This document shows, piece after piece, positions 38,701-49,740 of a stretch of DNA of 64,000 nucleotides. The DNA is from Paragonimus westermani (taxonomy: Eukaryota; Platyhelminthes; Trematoda; Plagiorchiida; Troglotrematidae). Location: positions 9,040 through 73,039 of the forward strand of contig QNGE01000904.1 in assembly GCA_008508345.1 (NCBI GenBank), in the 5' to 3' direction. A program made the translations under genes and the position numbers. The notes under the pieces were generated by a model. It ran no database searches and was not told the origin of the DNA. It worked only from the letters and a program-made list of their open reading frames with translations. Numbering within the stretch: position 1 is the first letter of the stretch; the number at the start of each line of letters is the position of its first letter.

Positions 38701-41560
38701 TTTGAGCTCAAGGAGGCAGCTGCCTGTGACAGCTGACTAAGGTTTCGGATTATTGTAGAATTCGAATTCACCCATGGCCGTAGAGAAAGGTGTAAACTGA
38801 CATGAGTGGGTGATACAAATTCGCATCGTGATAACAGGCTTCCAACACGTTTTTCTCAGTCTCTGAAACGTTCTTAACAAAAGGACACACGTTCAGGTTG
38901 GGAGAACATAGGATGTGGGGTGGAGTGTGTAAACTCCGTCCAACTAACAAGGGACATTTTGCTTCGACGGGGCATTCGCCTCGAATATACGTAAATTAAA
39001 GTGACATCTTTTCAACCAAACTACCTTTAGGAAGTAACTTTAGTCACTCGCCTTCCTCCCCTACCAAGTGCGAAAACAATTACTTCATTCCGTGGTAAAC
39101 TCGTCTGAGGAGGATACACAATACTGACGAGCTCCAGTGAGGCATGAACTGTAGTACAGGAATGGTGTTCAGTTTGTATTAATCAAAACCCCAAACTATA
39201 CACCAAAAATATGTCGTTTTGTGTACATCACAGGCCGTTCAAGCCGGGAGCTGGTTAAACTATCCAGTGGGAAAATTGGTTCGGTGTGGAAAATGCAAAT
39301 TAGTTTCTTATATCTCCAGTGTGAACAGCATTCGATAATCGGATCAAAAACCTCGCTTAATGAGGTTCAAGTCTGTCAAGTTTTACAATTCATAGGGCAG
39401 GTACCTCAGGAGAACATGATCTTCCTATGATTTACTTTCATATGATATGGTAAATTTACAACCTCTTCATTCATGTATTTCTTACAACTGGCCCAATAGT
39501 GTGTCAACTAATGAATGATCCTCATTTCATTTTCATGTTGAGGTGTAAAGGTAATTAAATGTTCGACAAACCACACGACAAATACAGAGAGCAGTTCCCA
39601 GGTGGACATGCCAGGTAAATAAGAATGAGCAACGGAGGCGATGTTCGATATCTTTCCTAAGCATCCGCGTGAAGTAGTGTCTCCCACGTCGGGAAATGAC
39701 TATGACACCGAGTTGATTTATTAATCAAGTTCGAGGGCCCTCAAAATACTAAAACACCTCCTGCGTTTAATCAGCCTATGTGAATACTTATGTCTTCTAC
39801 TCTGCGCTTACCGTTAACCCAAAATGTCATCAATGATTGTCTGCATGCTTTTGTTTCGTAACTCCTAATCGGTTCATCTAACAAACTGTTTCTCATGCAT
39901 GACTTGATTTTCAGACATTGCTTGTAATTCATCTGTCATCCACCACCGCACATTTTGGTGCCTTTCCTATCCGTGACACAAGTAGTCCTGGGAAAACGCA
40001 TTTTTATCACATCCAGTTGGTCAGGACAAGCAGTCTACATTCTTATGTGGGAACTTTTTCTACCAGGAGCTAAAAACTGCGTGTACAAGTTTACGACAGT
40101 GCAAACAGACCCACATGCAATATGAGCATTTTTCGGTACACCGGTCCAACAGAAGTACATTGAAAGTTGCCGCTACTGTGTATTATACTCCCTAAAGTTA
40201 TCGGCCAGATCATCATCCTCGCAAATTCTATACGAGCGGGGATCTCACAGGATCGTTTTAGAAACTGTCAAGCTATTCGTGGTTCGCGCTGACTATTGTC
40301 TTGTTGTTATGCTATGGTCAGGATCGAGTGTTCACATATCGTAATTCGTTCCTGCCTAGTGTTAGGTGATCGGAGCAGTAGTCAACACGTTTACATTATG
40401 GAAGAATGGTTAGGGTTAAAGCTCCGGCCGTGAAAAACTCATGCACTCTGATGTGTTCTAACATGAGGGCAACTCGAAACTAGTGCCTCTTTCCGGAAGA
40501 GGATGTTTAGACGATCTATATGAAAGAGGTGCTGCGATCAACTATGAGCGGCGTCCAACTTGAAATTAACTAAATCCCCCCCACACATCAGTCAGTTAAA
40601 CTGTTGATTACAAATTACTGAGTGGACTGTCCTAAATCTTCACAGCGATTTTACAGTCCCAGAATATTGAAGTTTCAAGGCTGTTGTGAACTTCAGTTCT
40701 TGAGAATATTTACAATTTTCCATACGTGTTGAGAGGGTAACGCGCGGCCGAAGAAAGTACAGAAAAATTCGTACTGGAAAATGCTTCATCTGATCACGTC
40801 CGATAATTCAGAAAGACGGCCGACTAATCCCGACGTAATGACGGAAAATTTTCCACGATTCAAATTTCTTCAAGTGGGTCCAGCTGTTTTCAGGCTGTGT
40901 TGATCATTGAAGTTATTGCGCACTTTTACCAGGATAGAGATGTTACGGAATTAAGGAGATACTCACCAATCAGCCCAGTCATCCACACCAAATCGTTCGG
41001 TCTCACACATTAATTGTTTGGTGATCTTAAGTCGGACAACCGTGACTTGGCTGGTTTCAGTTGCTTAACCCCCCAGACGGGAATATGCAAATCACTCATG
41101 TCCAACTAGATTAAGAGAGTTAAACAGTTCTACCAATTTGTTCCCGTTTTACGAATGATACTTCAGAAGTCTGCAAGAAAGATTGGGTGGTATGGCTGAA
41201 AACAAACTGATGTACAGCAGACAGGCGAAATCTATTAACCGGCTGACATTCACCAAGAGAAGGGTACCTGTAGCCCGCAATGAGTGTGGCCAACTAATTA
41301 GGCTGCCTAATCCGAAACACGTTAGCCCTGTTGTTTTAGATGTGACTACCGTAAAAAAAATTTAGTTGTCATGCTAGCTTGACGGCCGTCAGTATGAACA
41401 AGCATCCATTGCGTTGGTCTCTTTTGTGAAATTATCACAATCTTCACAGTAGTGCACACCTTGTTACCGACTTCTCGGTTGAACGCTGAAATATCACCAA
41501 ATTCAACATATAGTGTTTGTTTGTTTGTCCAAAAGTCAGCTGCATGATCAGGTCACTCAT
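35746..41560. other. Intergenic, nothing firm
   Basis: No supported gene. A GC-rich stretch at 35790-35950 and another at 36200-36640 look repeat-derived but have no second copy in the window. A 113-codon frame at 37914-38255 has no recognisable domain. A hammerhead-like relic lies at 39121-39166. Confidence 0.4.
39121..39166 (+). ncRNA. Possible SINE-A hammerhead relic
   Basis: CTGACGAGCTCCAGTGAGG is followed by ATGAAC and the AC-TGTA-GT hairpin. This aligns with the SINE-A hammerhead at 11.3 kb, including the preceding GGATA. Helix II is imperfect, the GAA core reads differently and helix I does not pair, so it is at best a decayed copy. No tRNA-like segment can be seen beside it. Confidence 0.3.
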
Positions 41561-41569
41561 CGTCAATTT

Positions 41570-41790
41570 GTCAATGGTAGTCGATCAGTTTAATGGACGA
41601 CCAAACTGTTTGCCCCTTGTGATTTCCTCCATTTATACGCATGAAATGTGCGAACGGCTGATAATAGAGTTGGTTCTCCTTATCATCAATGCAACACATG
41701 GTTGGAGCGTAAGAACTGTGAAATTTGGCAAACTTATCTCGACCGAGTTGCAAATGCATGACCTGATTCCAGCGTTGGTGTCGCAACAGA
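41570..41790 (-). mobile_element. LINE endonuclease fragment
   Basis: The minus strand encodes LQLGRDKFAKFHSSYAPTM followed by CCIDDKENQLYYQPF, the YAPT-containing part of a LINE endonuclease. It matches the corresponding part of the LINE at 32.4-32.53 kb: the antisense reading of both gives ELVL..I..THGW. Only this piece is recognisable. Confidence 0.65.
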
Positions 41791-41997
41791 AGTCCAATCC
41801 AACCATTAGCAAACGCTCTATTCTAACGAGTGGCTCTCAAAAGTTTGATAAACAAGACGTGCATAATGCATTCGCTCAAGGCTTTCTCGAAATAGGTTTA
41901 TTAATTAAATATACATGTTTGCGTGTTGCAAAATGTACAGCCAACCACTGTCGAGAAAAAGTGCATTCTCGTTGTGCCCTATAGTTTACGCTTAGCA

Positions 41998-42260
41998 TCA
42001 ATGAATATCTTGACGATAGCCCTGACTACAGATCCGACCACATTCGGGGCACACTTGATGAAGACGAAACTCATGAAATATCCATGTTAACGACTCAACC
42101 ACTGACCTCATACTACGAACAGCCGAGTTACCAACTGTAAGCGCTGAGCTACATTCGTCTGTGTGATGCTCAGATTGATAGATCTCCTTGGAGAAAGACA
42201 CAGTAACTTTCCGGTTAATTCCAAACGATGGCTTAACGACAGGGGCTGCTCTTCGACTCA
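41998..42260 (-). mobile_element. SINE-A relic
   Basis: GATCTCCTTGGAGAAAGACA followed by CAGTAACTTTCC and GTTAATTCCAAACGATG aligns with the SINE-A body of the 11-kb copy, with a degraded tRNA-like region beside it (41.998-42.15 kb). The overlapping 113-codon frame on the minus strand is a by-product. Confidence 0.55.
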
Positions 42261-43223
42261 AAAGTACAGATAGCACTTGATTTGATGAGGGGTATTCTGA
42301 CGACTGACGAAATGTTGTGTTTTGTTTGATATGATTCAATTGTCAAACACAACAAACTTCACACTGCCATTGATTTTCAAGGAGTACCGTTCACCCCGGA
42401 AGGAAGATGCGCGCTATTGGGGCTGGCTCTGTTTTGAGCCTTGCCAGTGCTGAAAGACTGTCGATAAGGTAGAACTGAAACAATCTGTCGCAGCCTGACA
42501 GGCCATTTTTTAACTTGACAGTCTATATAGTGTACAAACACGATTTCATTGCTCTCTCTATTCTGATTTCTATGATCTTTCTAAAAAAAACCGAGTCCAA
42601 ATATTTTAAACGCCCATAATGTGTACAGGTAACATGATAAGCGAATGTCGTCCTCATCGTGTTAGCATGTACTGTCGTTGTTCTGACTCCTTGTATAACA
42701 GTGCTTAGAACTGCCTGTTACCATTTACATAAAATATACATCCATAACATGGTCTCAACTGTTACGTGGTTGATGACATCAAACAAGATAGAAGGGCTCG
42801 GGGTAACTCATATTATCCGTATGAACTAACCCGTTTTGTTCATAATCGTCATCCTGTTTGAACACTTCACCATACACTGAGGAACCACTTTTTCATGTAA
42901 ACTGATCGAAGTAAACGGAATTGTATATGGAAATGTGATAGCTGCGACCAATTGTGAGTGATGTTCAGTTTGTGTGATCAAATCACCCTATCACTCACCA
43001 GTAACTTATCACACTTTAGTAAACTCGGAACGATAACTTCATAAAACCAGCTAATGCAGAAAGTTCCGTAGGAGGTCACTTTCAAAGGTGCCCCTGATGC
43101 CTGAATCCTGGAGCTTTGGTTCAGCTGGCTTTCGCCCTCTGAAATCCAATTAGTTTTTATTCGAAACTTCTACAAATAATGACGGTGAACATGCTTCGTC
43201 GAGCTATTCGACGATTAGTATTG
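42261..43223. other. Intergenic, nothing recognised
   Basis: No exon, RNA gene or repeat can be supported in this stretch. Confidence 0.4.
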
Positions 43224-43440
43224 ATTACTGACGAGTAGTCGAGAATTTGGTTTATTTTTAAGTTGACCATCACTCACATTTGATCGTAGTCTTTGCATTC
43301 AGATAGATTTTGCAGCCAGCCTCTTTCGAAAAGAAGAGACANTGAGCAATGATCAAGTTGTCCGATCGTCTCGAGAGGAGACACGGTAACTGTTCTGTTT
43401 ACTCCAATCGATACCCCGAGAATAGGACTTAGTATTGAAT
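43224..43440 (-). mobile_element. SINE-A copy with its tRNA-like/hammerhead part missing at an N
   Basis: The 3' tail (43224-43341) and the 5' body (43343-43440) match the 11-kb SINE-A. The middle, where the tRNA-like and hammerhead segments should be, is replaced by a single N at 43342. The missing piece is probably an assembly loss of roughly 150 bp, not a biological deletion. Confidence 0.7.
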
Positions 43441-45060
43441 CAGTTCTGACAGAACCACATTGACACTGAGGCGATTCGTTTTTTTTTACATCGGAAGGGT
43501 GTTTCCTAATCTCGCCTTACACAAGATTCTTTTCCGAAACCCGCAGATCAGCCTCCTATTCCCTCAAATATGCTGTGCATAGAACAACACATACTGTTAT
43601 AAATTTGCTCCACATGCGCCACTACTGAGATTCAGTGTTTGGTACGTTTCGTCTATCAAATGTCATGTGTAAACATATGGCTATCGCTTCGTCTGCTAAC
43701 TATGTGTGAAGACTTCGTGTGGGAAATTCCCCATGATAAGATATTGCGGCTGCCAACATTTGTTGTGCCCTACGAAAAGAGACGATGATCCTTCGAACTA
43801 ACGGATCACTATGTACAAGTCGCTTGGACGATTGTCATTCTCCGGGCACTAGTTTTCGAATAGTATAGTTTTCATAAGCAGTAGCCTGTTAAAACACGGC
43901 CAACTAATACTTCATTCATACTTCACTCCAGTAAACCGAGATGAGTTAGTCCACTCGAATTATCTATTATGGATACACTACATTTCGTAACATATTTCTG
44001 GTCATTCGACATGTACTTGACCTTGATGACGCTGGCCATACTCTAGCGTGGAACTACATCACTCTCACTGACATCTTGTTCTTCTCTCAAACAACAAGTC
44101 TAACAGTCATTCAAAATGAAAATCAGAATCATGTTAAGGTTTTCTGAATGCTTATTCCATGGGACGTAGCACTAAGTTTGTGTACTGTATGAAGTAAACG
44201 TTGTCTGTTGTATATCTATTCATTTCACCAGACTTCAAATGCGTCCGAAAAGTTATTTACCGGTTCTTGAGGATCATTTGTTTGGCTACTCAAAAGTGAT
44301 GATTCGATCCGGTTTATCTCAAAGTGCTGAAACCACTAATTGCGATGCCCCTTCATAAAGCCGGACTAGCATAGGCTCTCTACCCTACTGAGTGCGGTGT
44401 TTAATTTTCCAAAAATATATTGCCAGCAATATTGAAAGTTTATTAAAGAACCAAAATGTTCTTTATACGTAAAGATGCCTCAGCAGAACCTTGGTCAATT
44501 TTCCACTCTCTAAACACGTGTTCACACCCACAACATTTTATGAGATGTTCTATCGTGATTCCACCCTTTTTTATTACCAAAATCTAAAAAATTCGGACTA
44601 ATCGCTATTCCACGCGTTTATTTGCAGATGACTTCATGAACATTCTCTTTGGTGGATGTTAACTTGTCGTTTATTTATGATTTTCTAAATCCTGTCTATA
44701 GTACATCTTTGACGCTGGTACTGCGTCACTCTAAGTTATCTGGAGTCCAATCAGAAGATTCCACCTACACATGACTCTCAGGAAATTCATGTGAAGATGG
44801 ATCAATAAAACGACACAACTTCGACGCCTATAACCATGTTTCCATATGCACAAATCGATAAGAAGTGCATGAAACTTTGGTGTTCATTTGACGGGTTCAG
44901 CTAACCCATGTTAACGAGCCACAAGCTGTGCGCGTTTGTCAGCATGAGCACAACGACAGCTGACAGGTGGAACGCCCCACACCAATTACGACTGTACCTG
45001 TTAAAAGTGTCATAACCAGTGCACATCGGTTGATCATTTGGAGAGTTTCGGTTCTTTATC
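43441..45060. other. Upstream region of PB1-UBA gene 2
   Basis: Nothing recognised. The end of this stretch should carry the promoter and 5' UTR of gene 2. An in-frame stop at 45031 limits upstream extension of the coding sequence. Confidence 0.4.
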
Positions 45061-45220
45061 ATGCCTATTTACAAACTCGTAGTGGCCTCGGAACGTACGG
45101 AAAGTGGTCATGAGGTTATTCGGCTACATCCAATTGCGAGGTTGACGTGGACGGAGCTGCGTGCAAAGATCAATTCCATTCTGGATGAGCGAGCGGATGG
45201 TTACCTGGTCACGTGGTACG
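45061..45220 (+). CDS. PB1-UBA protein gene 2, exon 1 (p62/SQSTM1-like)
   Basis: First coding exon of the second paralogue, completed by 53437-54092. It encodes residues 1-53 plus the first base of codon 54. MPIYKLVV is PB1 beta-1 with the basic Lys; VIRLHPIARLTWTELRAKI is beta-2 and alpha-1; GYLVTWY is beta-3. The ATG at 45061 is the first after an in-frame stop at 45031. The exon ends in a GTGAGT donor in phase 1. Joined to 53437 it gives Asp54-Gly55-Glu-Glu, a well-kept acidic PB1 loop. Having both the Lys and the acidic loop, it could form PB1 head-to-tail chains (type I/II). The frame remains open past the donor to 45306, but that extension has no PB1 character. Confidence 0.82.
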
Positions 45221-46069
45221 GTGAGTATTCTGCTCCGTGCAGTGAGCTCTATCCAATTACAAACAAGGAGCTTGCACATGGATTTGTTTTACTCGATCCC
45301 AACTAGTTAAAAGTTGTCGATGTTTTTAAGCTTGATCAAAGTATAATTCACTCTCAAATTAGTCGTTGACTGAGTTGCATTCATGTGATGTATAGGCTCA
45401 TTTAAATATAAGAAAATCACTTGCTGAGGGAACTCTTTTACAGTGTCCAACAACTAACAGTAATTTATCCACAGCATCCCACTTGTTTTACAATATCTTC
45501 GAGTAGTCCAATCAGAATATCTGTTTTTACTGTTTTAGCATTAATTTCATGTTTAACTTATACAACTGTGGTGTTCAGAGCTGAGCAAATTAAATTTGCC
45601 ACTTAAAGTCCAACTTCCACGGATTACCACAGTTACCTCTATCGTCACATATACATCACTATGAGATCTGACAAAGGGTAGTACGAAACTTTCAAAATGA
45701 CTCGGTTTCAACTCACCCGCGTTATTATACAAATATCGCTGTGAACAGCACTGGTTGTGATGAGAGACAGGTTCATTAAAAACACCCTAATCTTACAGTT
45801 CGCAATTCGAAAAAGTACACATTACTTGCGAGAAATGATTAAATCTAACTACTACAGTCAGCAGAGTCTAAGGACTATTTGGTATGTGGAGTAGAGCTCT
45901 TAGTTGCCTCAATAATTACTGGAATTTGATGGGACTAAATTCTTGTTGCCATCGATTCATATTCAGCACTAAGCGATAAATAAAATACTTGAATGTCCTT
46001 TAAAGATTAGCTTCACTTTCTTGGATAAATTGAACATTGGTGACAACTGACCGCAGCTACCGCACTCCA

Positions 46070-46470
46070 ACTGACTTTCTAATCAGCCTGTCGAGTTTCG
46101 CTCTAATTGGAGGACGGCAGTAGTGGATAACCTTGCCATGACCGGGACTAGAAATCCAGCCACGCTCTTATAAGACTACCGTGTTGACCACTGCACCACT
46201 GGTCTCACATTAAGCACGATTAAATCATCATACGTGAACGCTCGGTCACACTCGCTTTTATGCAATGCTCTGATTGCCCGATCGTATGGAGTGCGATATT
46301 TGTGATTGATTCCGAGTGATGCTCGGATTGCATTAAGCCAAAATCGTCTAATACTCACCAATAATCGGAATATTGTCCACTAAGTGAATGGTGTCTGTGA
46401 TTTCAGTTTGGGGTAAGTCCTAGTCATGGGGTCATCGATTGGAGTTAATAGGGTGGTTGCAATTTTAGTT
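46070..46470. mobile_element. Two SINE-A relics head to head
   Basis: 46070-46370 is a minus-strand SINE-A: body, tRNA-like part (about 46136-46203, with GTGGTCAACACGG) and a hammerhead relic near 46096-46120 that retains AGAGCGAAAC but has CTGCCGT for the CUGACGA box. Immediately beside it, 46410-46470 is the 5' body of SINE-A on the plus strand (AAGTCCTAG..ATCGATTGGAGTTAA). The two share their 5' ends in inverted orientation. Confidence 0.6.
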
Positions 46471-46939
46471 CCGTTTCACACACCGTAACTACTGGCACTA
46501 CTTCAGAAATTGATATAAAAATGAAGTTTAATGTTTTCATTAGTGGCCGCGGATCAACCAGAAAAAGTAATGAAGTCCAATACTGATTTGAAGAGAGGTA
46601 GAATTAATTTCGTTTTCGGTACATCGATAAAAAAGGAATCGCTTTCTTAAATCGCTTATTAGACGATACGTTACCGTTAATAAATAAGTAGTATAACCAG
46701 TTAATTCATTTGTTATAAATTGTAAAATTGAACCCATCCAAATGTACGACGGTCTGAAATGAATTCAATTCACCGACGCATCCTAATCCTGAATCTGTCC
46801 CTAGCGTTTAGTTCCAAAAAATGTTGAGGCTAATTTGAATGTGAAGGGGACGTAATTCTGAAAAGCCTGGGCTTCAGATGGATCTGAGTCAACAATAAAA
46901 ACAGCGCTCCAAAACGCATCAGGCATTCTCTCAAACGGA

Positions 46940-47010
46940 CTAGGAAGTCACTCCACTGGCTCAAGGATTTCACCTTTGGACTCGGTCACTCAGCCGAAAC
47001 ACAGTTGTGA
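46940..47010 (-). mobile_element. SINE-B fragment
   Basis: GGAAGTCACTCCACTGGCTC followed by AAGGATTTCACCTTTGG and CTCGGTCACTC aligns with the segment next to box A in the SINE-B copies at 35.5 and 48.2 kb. Confidence 0.5.
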
Positions 47011-48059
47011 TGGTTGTTCATTCTTGTTGCGTCGAGCTGCTGTGGCTCCATAATTCTTGGGTCACGAACTGTCCTCAATAGTTGAAAATGTGAACTAGTA
47101 TTGCAATTGTGATACCTGATTAGTAAATCCTTGGTGATGGGATTCATAGTGCTTGATTGTTAGTGCGCATCGTTGGTTAACTGTTGCGCCCCCTAGCTGA
47201 TATTCCATTTAGTGTATACACCTTGGTTTTGAAAACTGAGCTGCGTTTACTCTAGATCCGGGCTCAGAACCCCAGACAAATATCCTCAGTTTCTCGTGAC
47301 CTGACAATCTACCACAGTTTGACCACATCTGCGATTATACAGCGATTGGGATATCCGCTTTTTCCAAACTTGTTTACGGCACTCTTCACCTCCTGTCCTG
47401 ATTTGCCGTAGCTACAACTTTCCATTAAATTACCCACAAAAGCATACGAGTTCTAGATTGATATAACTGGAATTATAAAAGTTGGTATGTTGCGCGCGCC
47501 CTCTTAGGCGGTCTGCTAACCTTCAGTCAGTCTTCATCTACATATTGAAGTTGACTGATTGGAAAGAATTAGGTTGCTATTTTTATTCACAATGTTGTCA
47601 ATTTTTCATTAGCCATATGCAATCTTACTGATGTGTCAACGAGCCACCTAGAGGAAATTGTTACCATGACATTTCACTATAATATACGACTTGGAATGTT
47701 TCATATTAAACGCTACTGACTGTTGATCGAAGCCTTCACGAGTGATTATGACAGATAGTTGTGCTAATGCATGTGCGTACTATGTGGGGTCATTGGAGCA
47801 AAAATGATCAATTGATTGTCAAATACGTGGATAGTTGTTCAATTACTGCTGTGGATGCGTATGTGCGCATCTGACTGGCTATAATCACTCAACAACACTT
47901 CAATTCAACGCATTTTTGTAAACAGACTAGTTGTAACGTTAGCCTAAACGCGAAAGAAGACAGTCAAAACAGAATACTGTGCATCTTAAGGCATTGGCGA
48001 TAAGTACTTTGTTAAGTAAATATGCCAGTCGTATTGGTAATGAGTAGTTCGGCAGAACT

Positions 48060-48346
48060 GACGATTTTGATGGGATCCAACTGCGGAAAGTCAGGGATTC
48101 GGCTGGATCCGAACCAGCGACAGCATGCCCAGACGCTGCAAGCGCTTTACCAGTTGAGCTAGGAAGACACACCGGGATCTCAAATAGTTCACATTTGCAC
48201 TCGGTCAGCCACTCGTCCCGTTGTCTTATATAAAATCCACCAAATAATCCAAGGGATCCACTGCACATGCGAGAATTTCCGAACAGCTCAAGCTGGAATC
48301 CACCGCCACTGCCAATCAGAGAAATTGCATTACGAATGATTTGGTT
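48060..48346 (-). mobile_element. SINE-B copy
   Basis: The minus strand carries the SINE-B body, box A (GCTCAACTGGTA, 48149-48161) and box B (GGTTCGGATCC, 48104-48115). It resembles the 35.5-kb copy over most of its length. It lies just upstream of the fold-back PLE. Confidence 0.7.
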
Positions 48347-48457
48347 GATTCCATCGGATCTAGCGGAGGCCCTGAATTTTCACAGTTTGGTCTTATCCAA
48401 ATGTTGAAACACTGAGTTCCCTTCAATAACTTCATCAGCGCAGAAAGAAGACATATG

Positions 48458-48498
48458 TTGCGATATGTTAACATTTCGTTTACTCTCATCAGTGGCAA
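48458..48498 (-). ncRNA. Hammerhead ribozyme, inverted-arm copy
   Basis: Mirror image of the hammerhead at 49267-49307. The core is identical (CTGATGA, GAGTAAAC, GAA, ATGTTAACAT, A17). One base in helix I differs, giving a C-C mismatch inside the 6-bp stem, so cleavage would be weaker if it works at all. Confidence 0.7.
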
Positions 48499-48679
48499 AC
48501 GTAAAACATGCAAGTTATATATGACAGACAATTAGAGATAGACAGGGTATGGACACGCATACAATCACACCACGTATTGTCATCACCACCACGGCAACCA
48601 TATAGGTTGCTTCACCCACTTTTGTGCACACAGCGCCGGCTGGTGAGCTCTAATCAGCATGGCTTCGCTAAAGGCCAGT

Positions 48680-49182
48680 TGCAATTCAAAGGCGATCACC
48701 TGGCAAATGACATCAAGCACAAACTGAAGTGTGCCCTATCCCGGACGTATACGGCTGCCCAATTACGCTTGGTTCAAACCACCAAAGGACTCGTTCTACA
48801 CAATCGAGAACGCAGTCGGTCTGACCATTCTGTCTCTCACGTTGTCTATCAGTTCACTTGCAGTTGTGGTGACGTTTACATAGGCAGAACAGACCGACGG
48901 CTATCTCAGCGTGTGGCCGAACACCTCCCAAACTGGTTAAAACAGCGCATGACACAACTGGAAACCGATGGATCGGTTACTCGAAGCCCTGCGTCATCGA
49001 TTGCCAGACACATCATGATAACAGGTCACCAGGTGGTCCCACTTAACTCTTTCAAAATATTGTTACGTCAGCAGAACCCGAAGCTACTGGCCTTTAGCGA
49101 AGCCATGCTGATTAGAGCTCACCAGCCGGCGCTGTGTGCACAAAAGTGGGTGAAGCAACCTATAGGGTTGCCGTGGTGGTGA
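48680..49182 (+). CDS. PLE C-terminal part: linker and GIY-YIG endonuclease (truncated)
   Basis: The native PLE portion starts after the inverted arm with QLQFKGD, matching LPYKGD in the 22-kb copy. It runs through SRTYTAAQL to the nuclease: VVYQFTCSCGDVYIGRTDR, VAEHLPNWL, ARHIMITGH, then the Glu helix (FSEAMLI), ending PIGLPWW before TGA. The core Tyr-Ile-Gly, Arg, His and Glu are all present. The frame is open upstream to 48508 only because it reads through the inverted arm. There is no polymerase domain. As it is intronic and sense-oriented, it would be transcribed within the gene 2 pre-mRNA. Confidence 0.82.
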
Positions 49183-49266
49183 TGACAATACGTGGTGTGA
49201 TTGTATGCGTGTCCATACCCTGTCTATCTCTAATTGTCTGTCTTATATAACTTGCATGTTTTACGT

Positions 49267-49307
49267 TTGCGACTGATGAGAGTAAACGAAATGTTAACAT
49301 ATCGCAA
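49267..49307 (+). ncRNA. Type-I hammerhead ribozyme, intact
   Basis: Helix I TTGCGA/TCGCAA is a perfect 6 bp (49267-49272 with 49302-49307). The core is CTGATGA (49273-49279), helix II octamer GAGTAAAC, GAA (49288-49290), helix III ATG/CAT with loop TTAA, and A17 at 49301. Cleavage is predicted after 49301. Hammerheads at PLE ends are an established feature of this retroelement class. Helix II is unusually short, with only the closing G-C pair certain. Confidence 0.87.
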
Positions 49308-49499
49308 CATATGTCTTCTTTCTGCGCTGATGAAGTTATCCAAATATGTCAATACATAGGATGACTGTAAAAAAAACTGAATATACCGTACGCTAAAAGC
49401 TGTCACTGAACACAATAACACTTACAAATTGAACATCATTCACATTTGCTCACAGCTTTTGTGTTCACGTGTTTCTTTCCATCTAGTTCTTTTTGAAAG

Positions 49500-49740
49500 G
49501 AAACTGTGCTCAAGTTCCACTCCTGCCACAGATTACCTGTAGTACTTCTGGCGAAATAATCGTGTTAGCCACCGCACCTTTAATCCCATAGTAGGGACGA
49601 CCGACCTGACTTCTAAATACCAGCCACTTTTGCGAGTAATTGTCAGGTCAACCGGTTGTTCCGAGGGAAGGCGGCAACGGTCCTGTTAACTCAAACCGAA
49701 GTTGCCACAATCAGAACGTTTTGTCTAGTTTAAAACACAC
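49500..49740 (-). mobile_element. SINE-A relic
   Basis: GAGTAATTGTCAGGTCAACC, then GGTCCTGTTAACTC and a degraded tRNA-like strip (GTGTTAGCCACCGCACC) align with the SINE-A body of the 11-kb copy on the minus strand. Confidence 0.5.

Larger units (their letters stand above)
48426..49339 (+). mobile_element. Young fold-back Penelope-like element
   Basis: A 5'-truncated PLE whose last 254 bp (49086-49339) are repeated inverted at its 5' end (48426-48679). I count three mismatches between the arms, about 99% identity. The 406-bp unique centre plus right arm encodes an open thumb/linker and GIY-YIG domain. Each arm holds a hammerhead, facing outward. High arm identity and an unbroken frame suggest a recent insertion or strong homogenisation. 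RNA or single-stranded DNA of this locus could form a long hairpin inside the gene 2 intron. Confidence 0.85.

Noticed and set aside
41517..41984. 155-codon plus-strand frame as a gene
   Set aside because: Its similarity to the antisense reading of the LINE at 32.3-32.5 kb shows it is antisense of a LINE endonuclease fragment.
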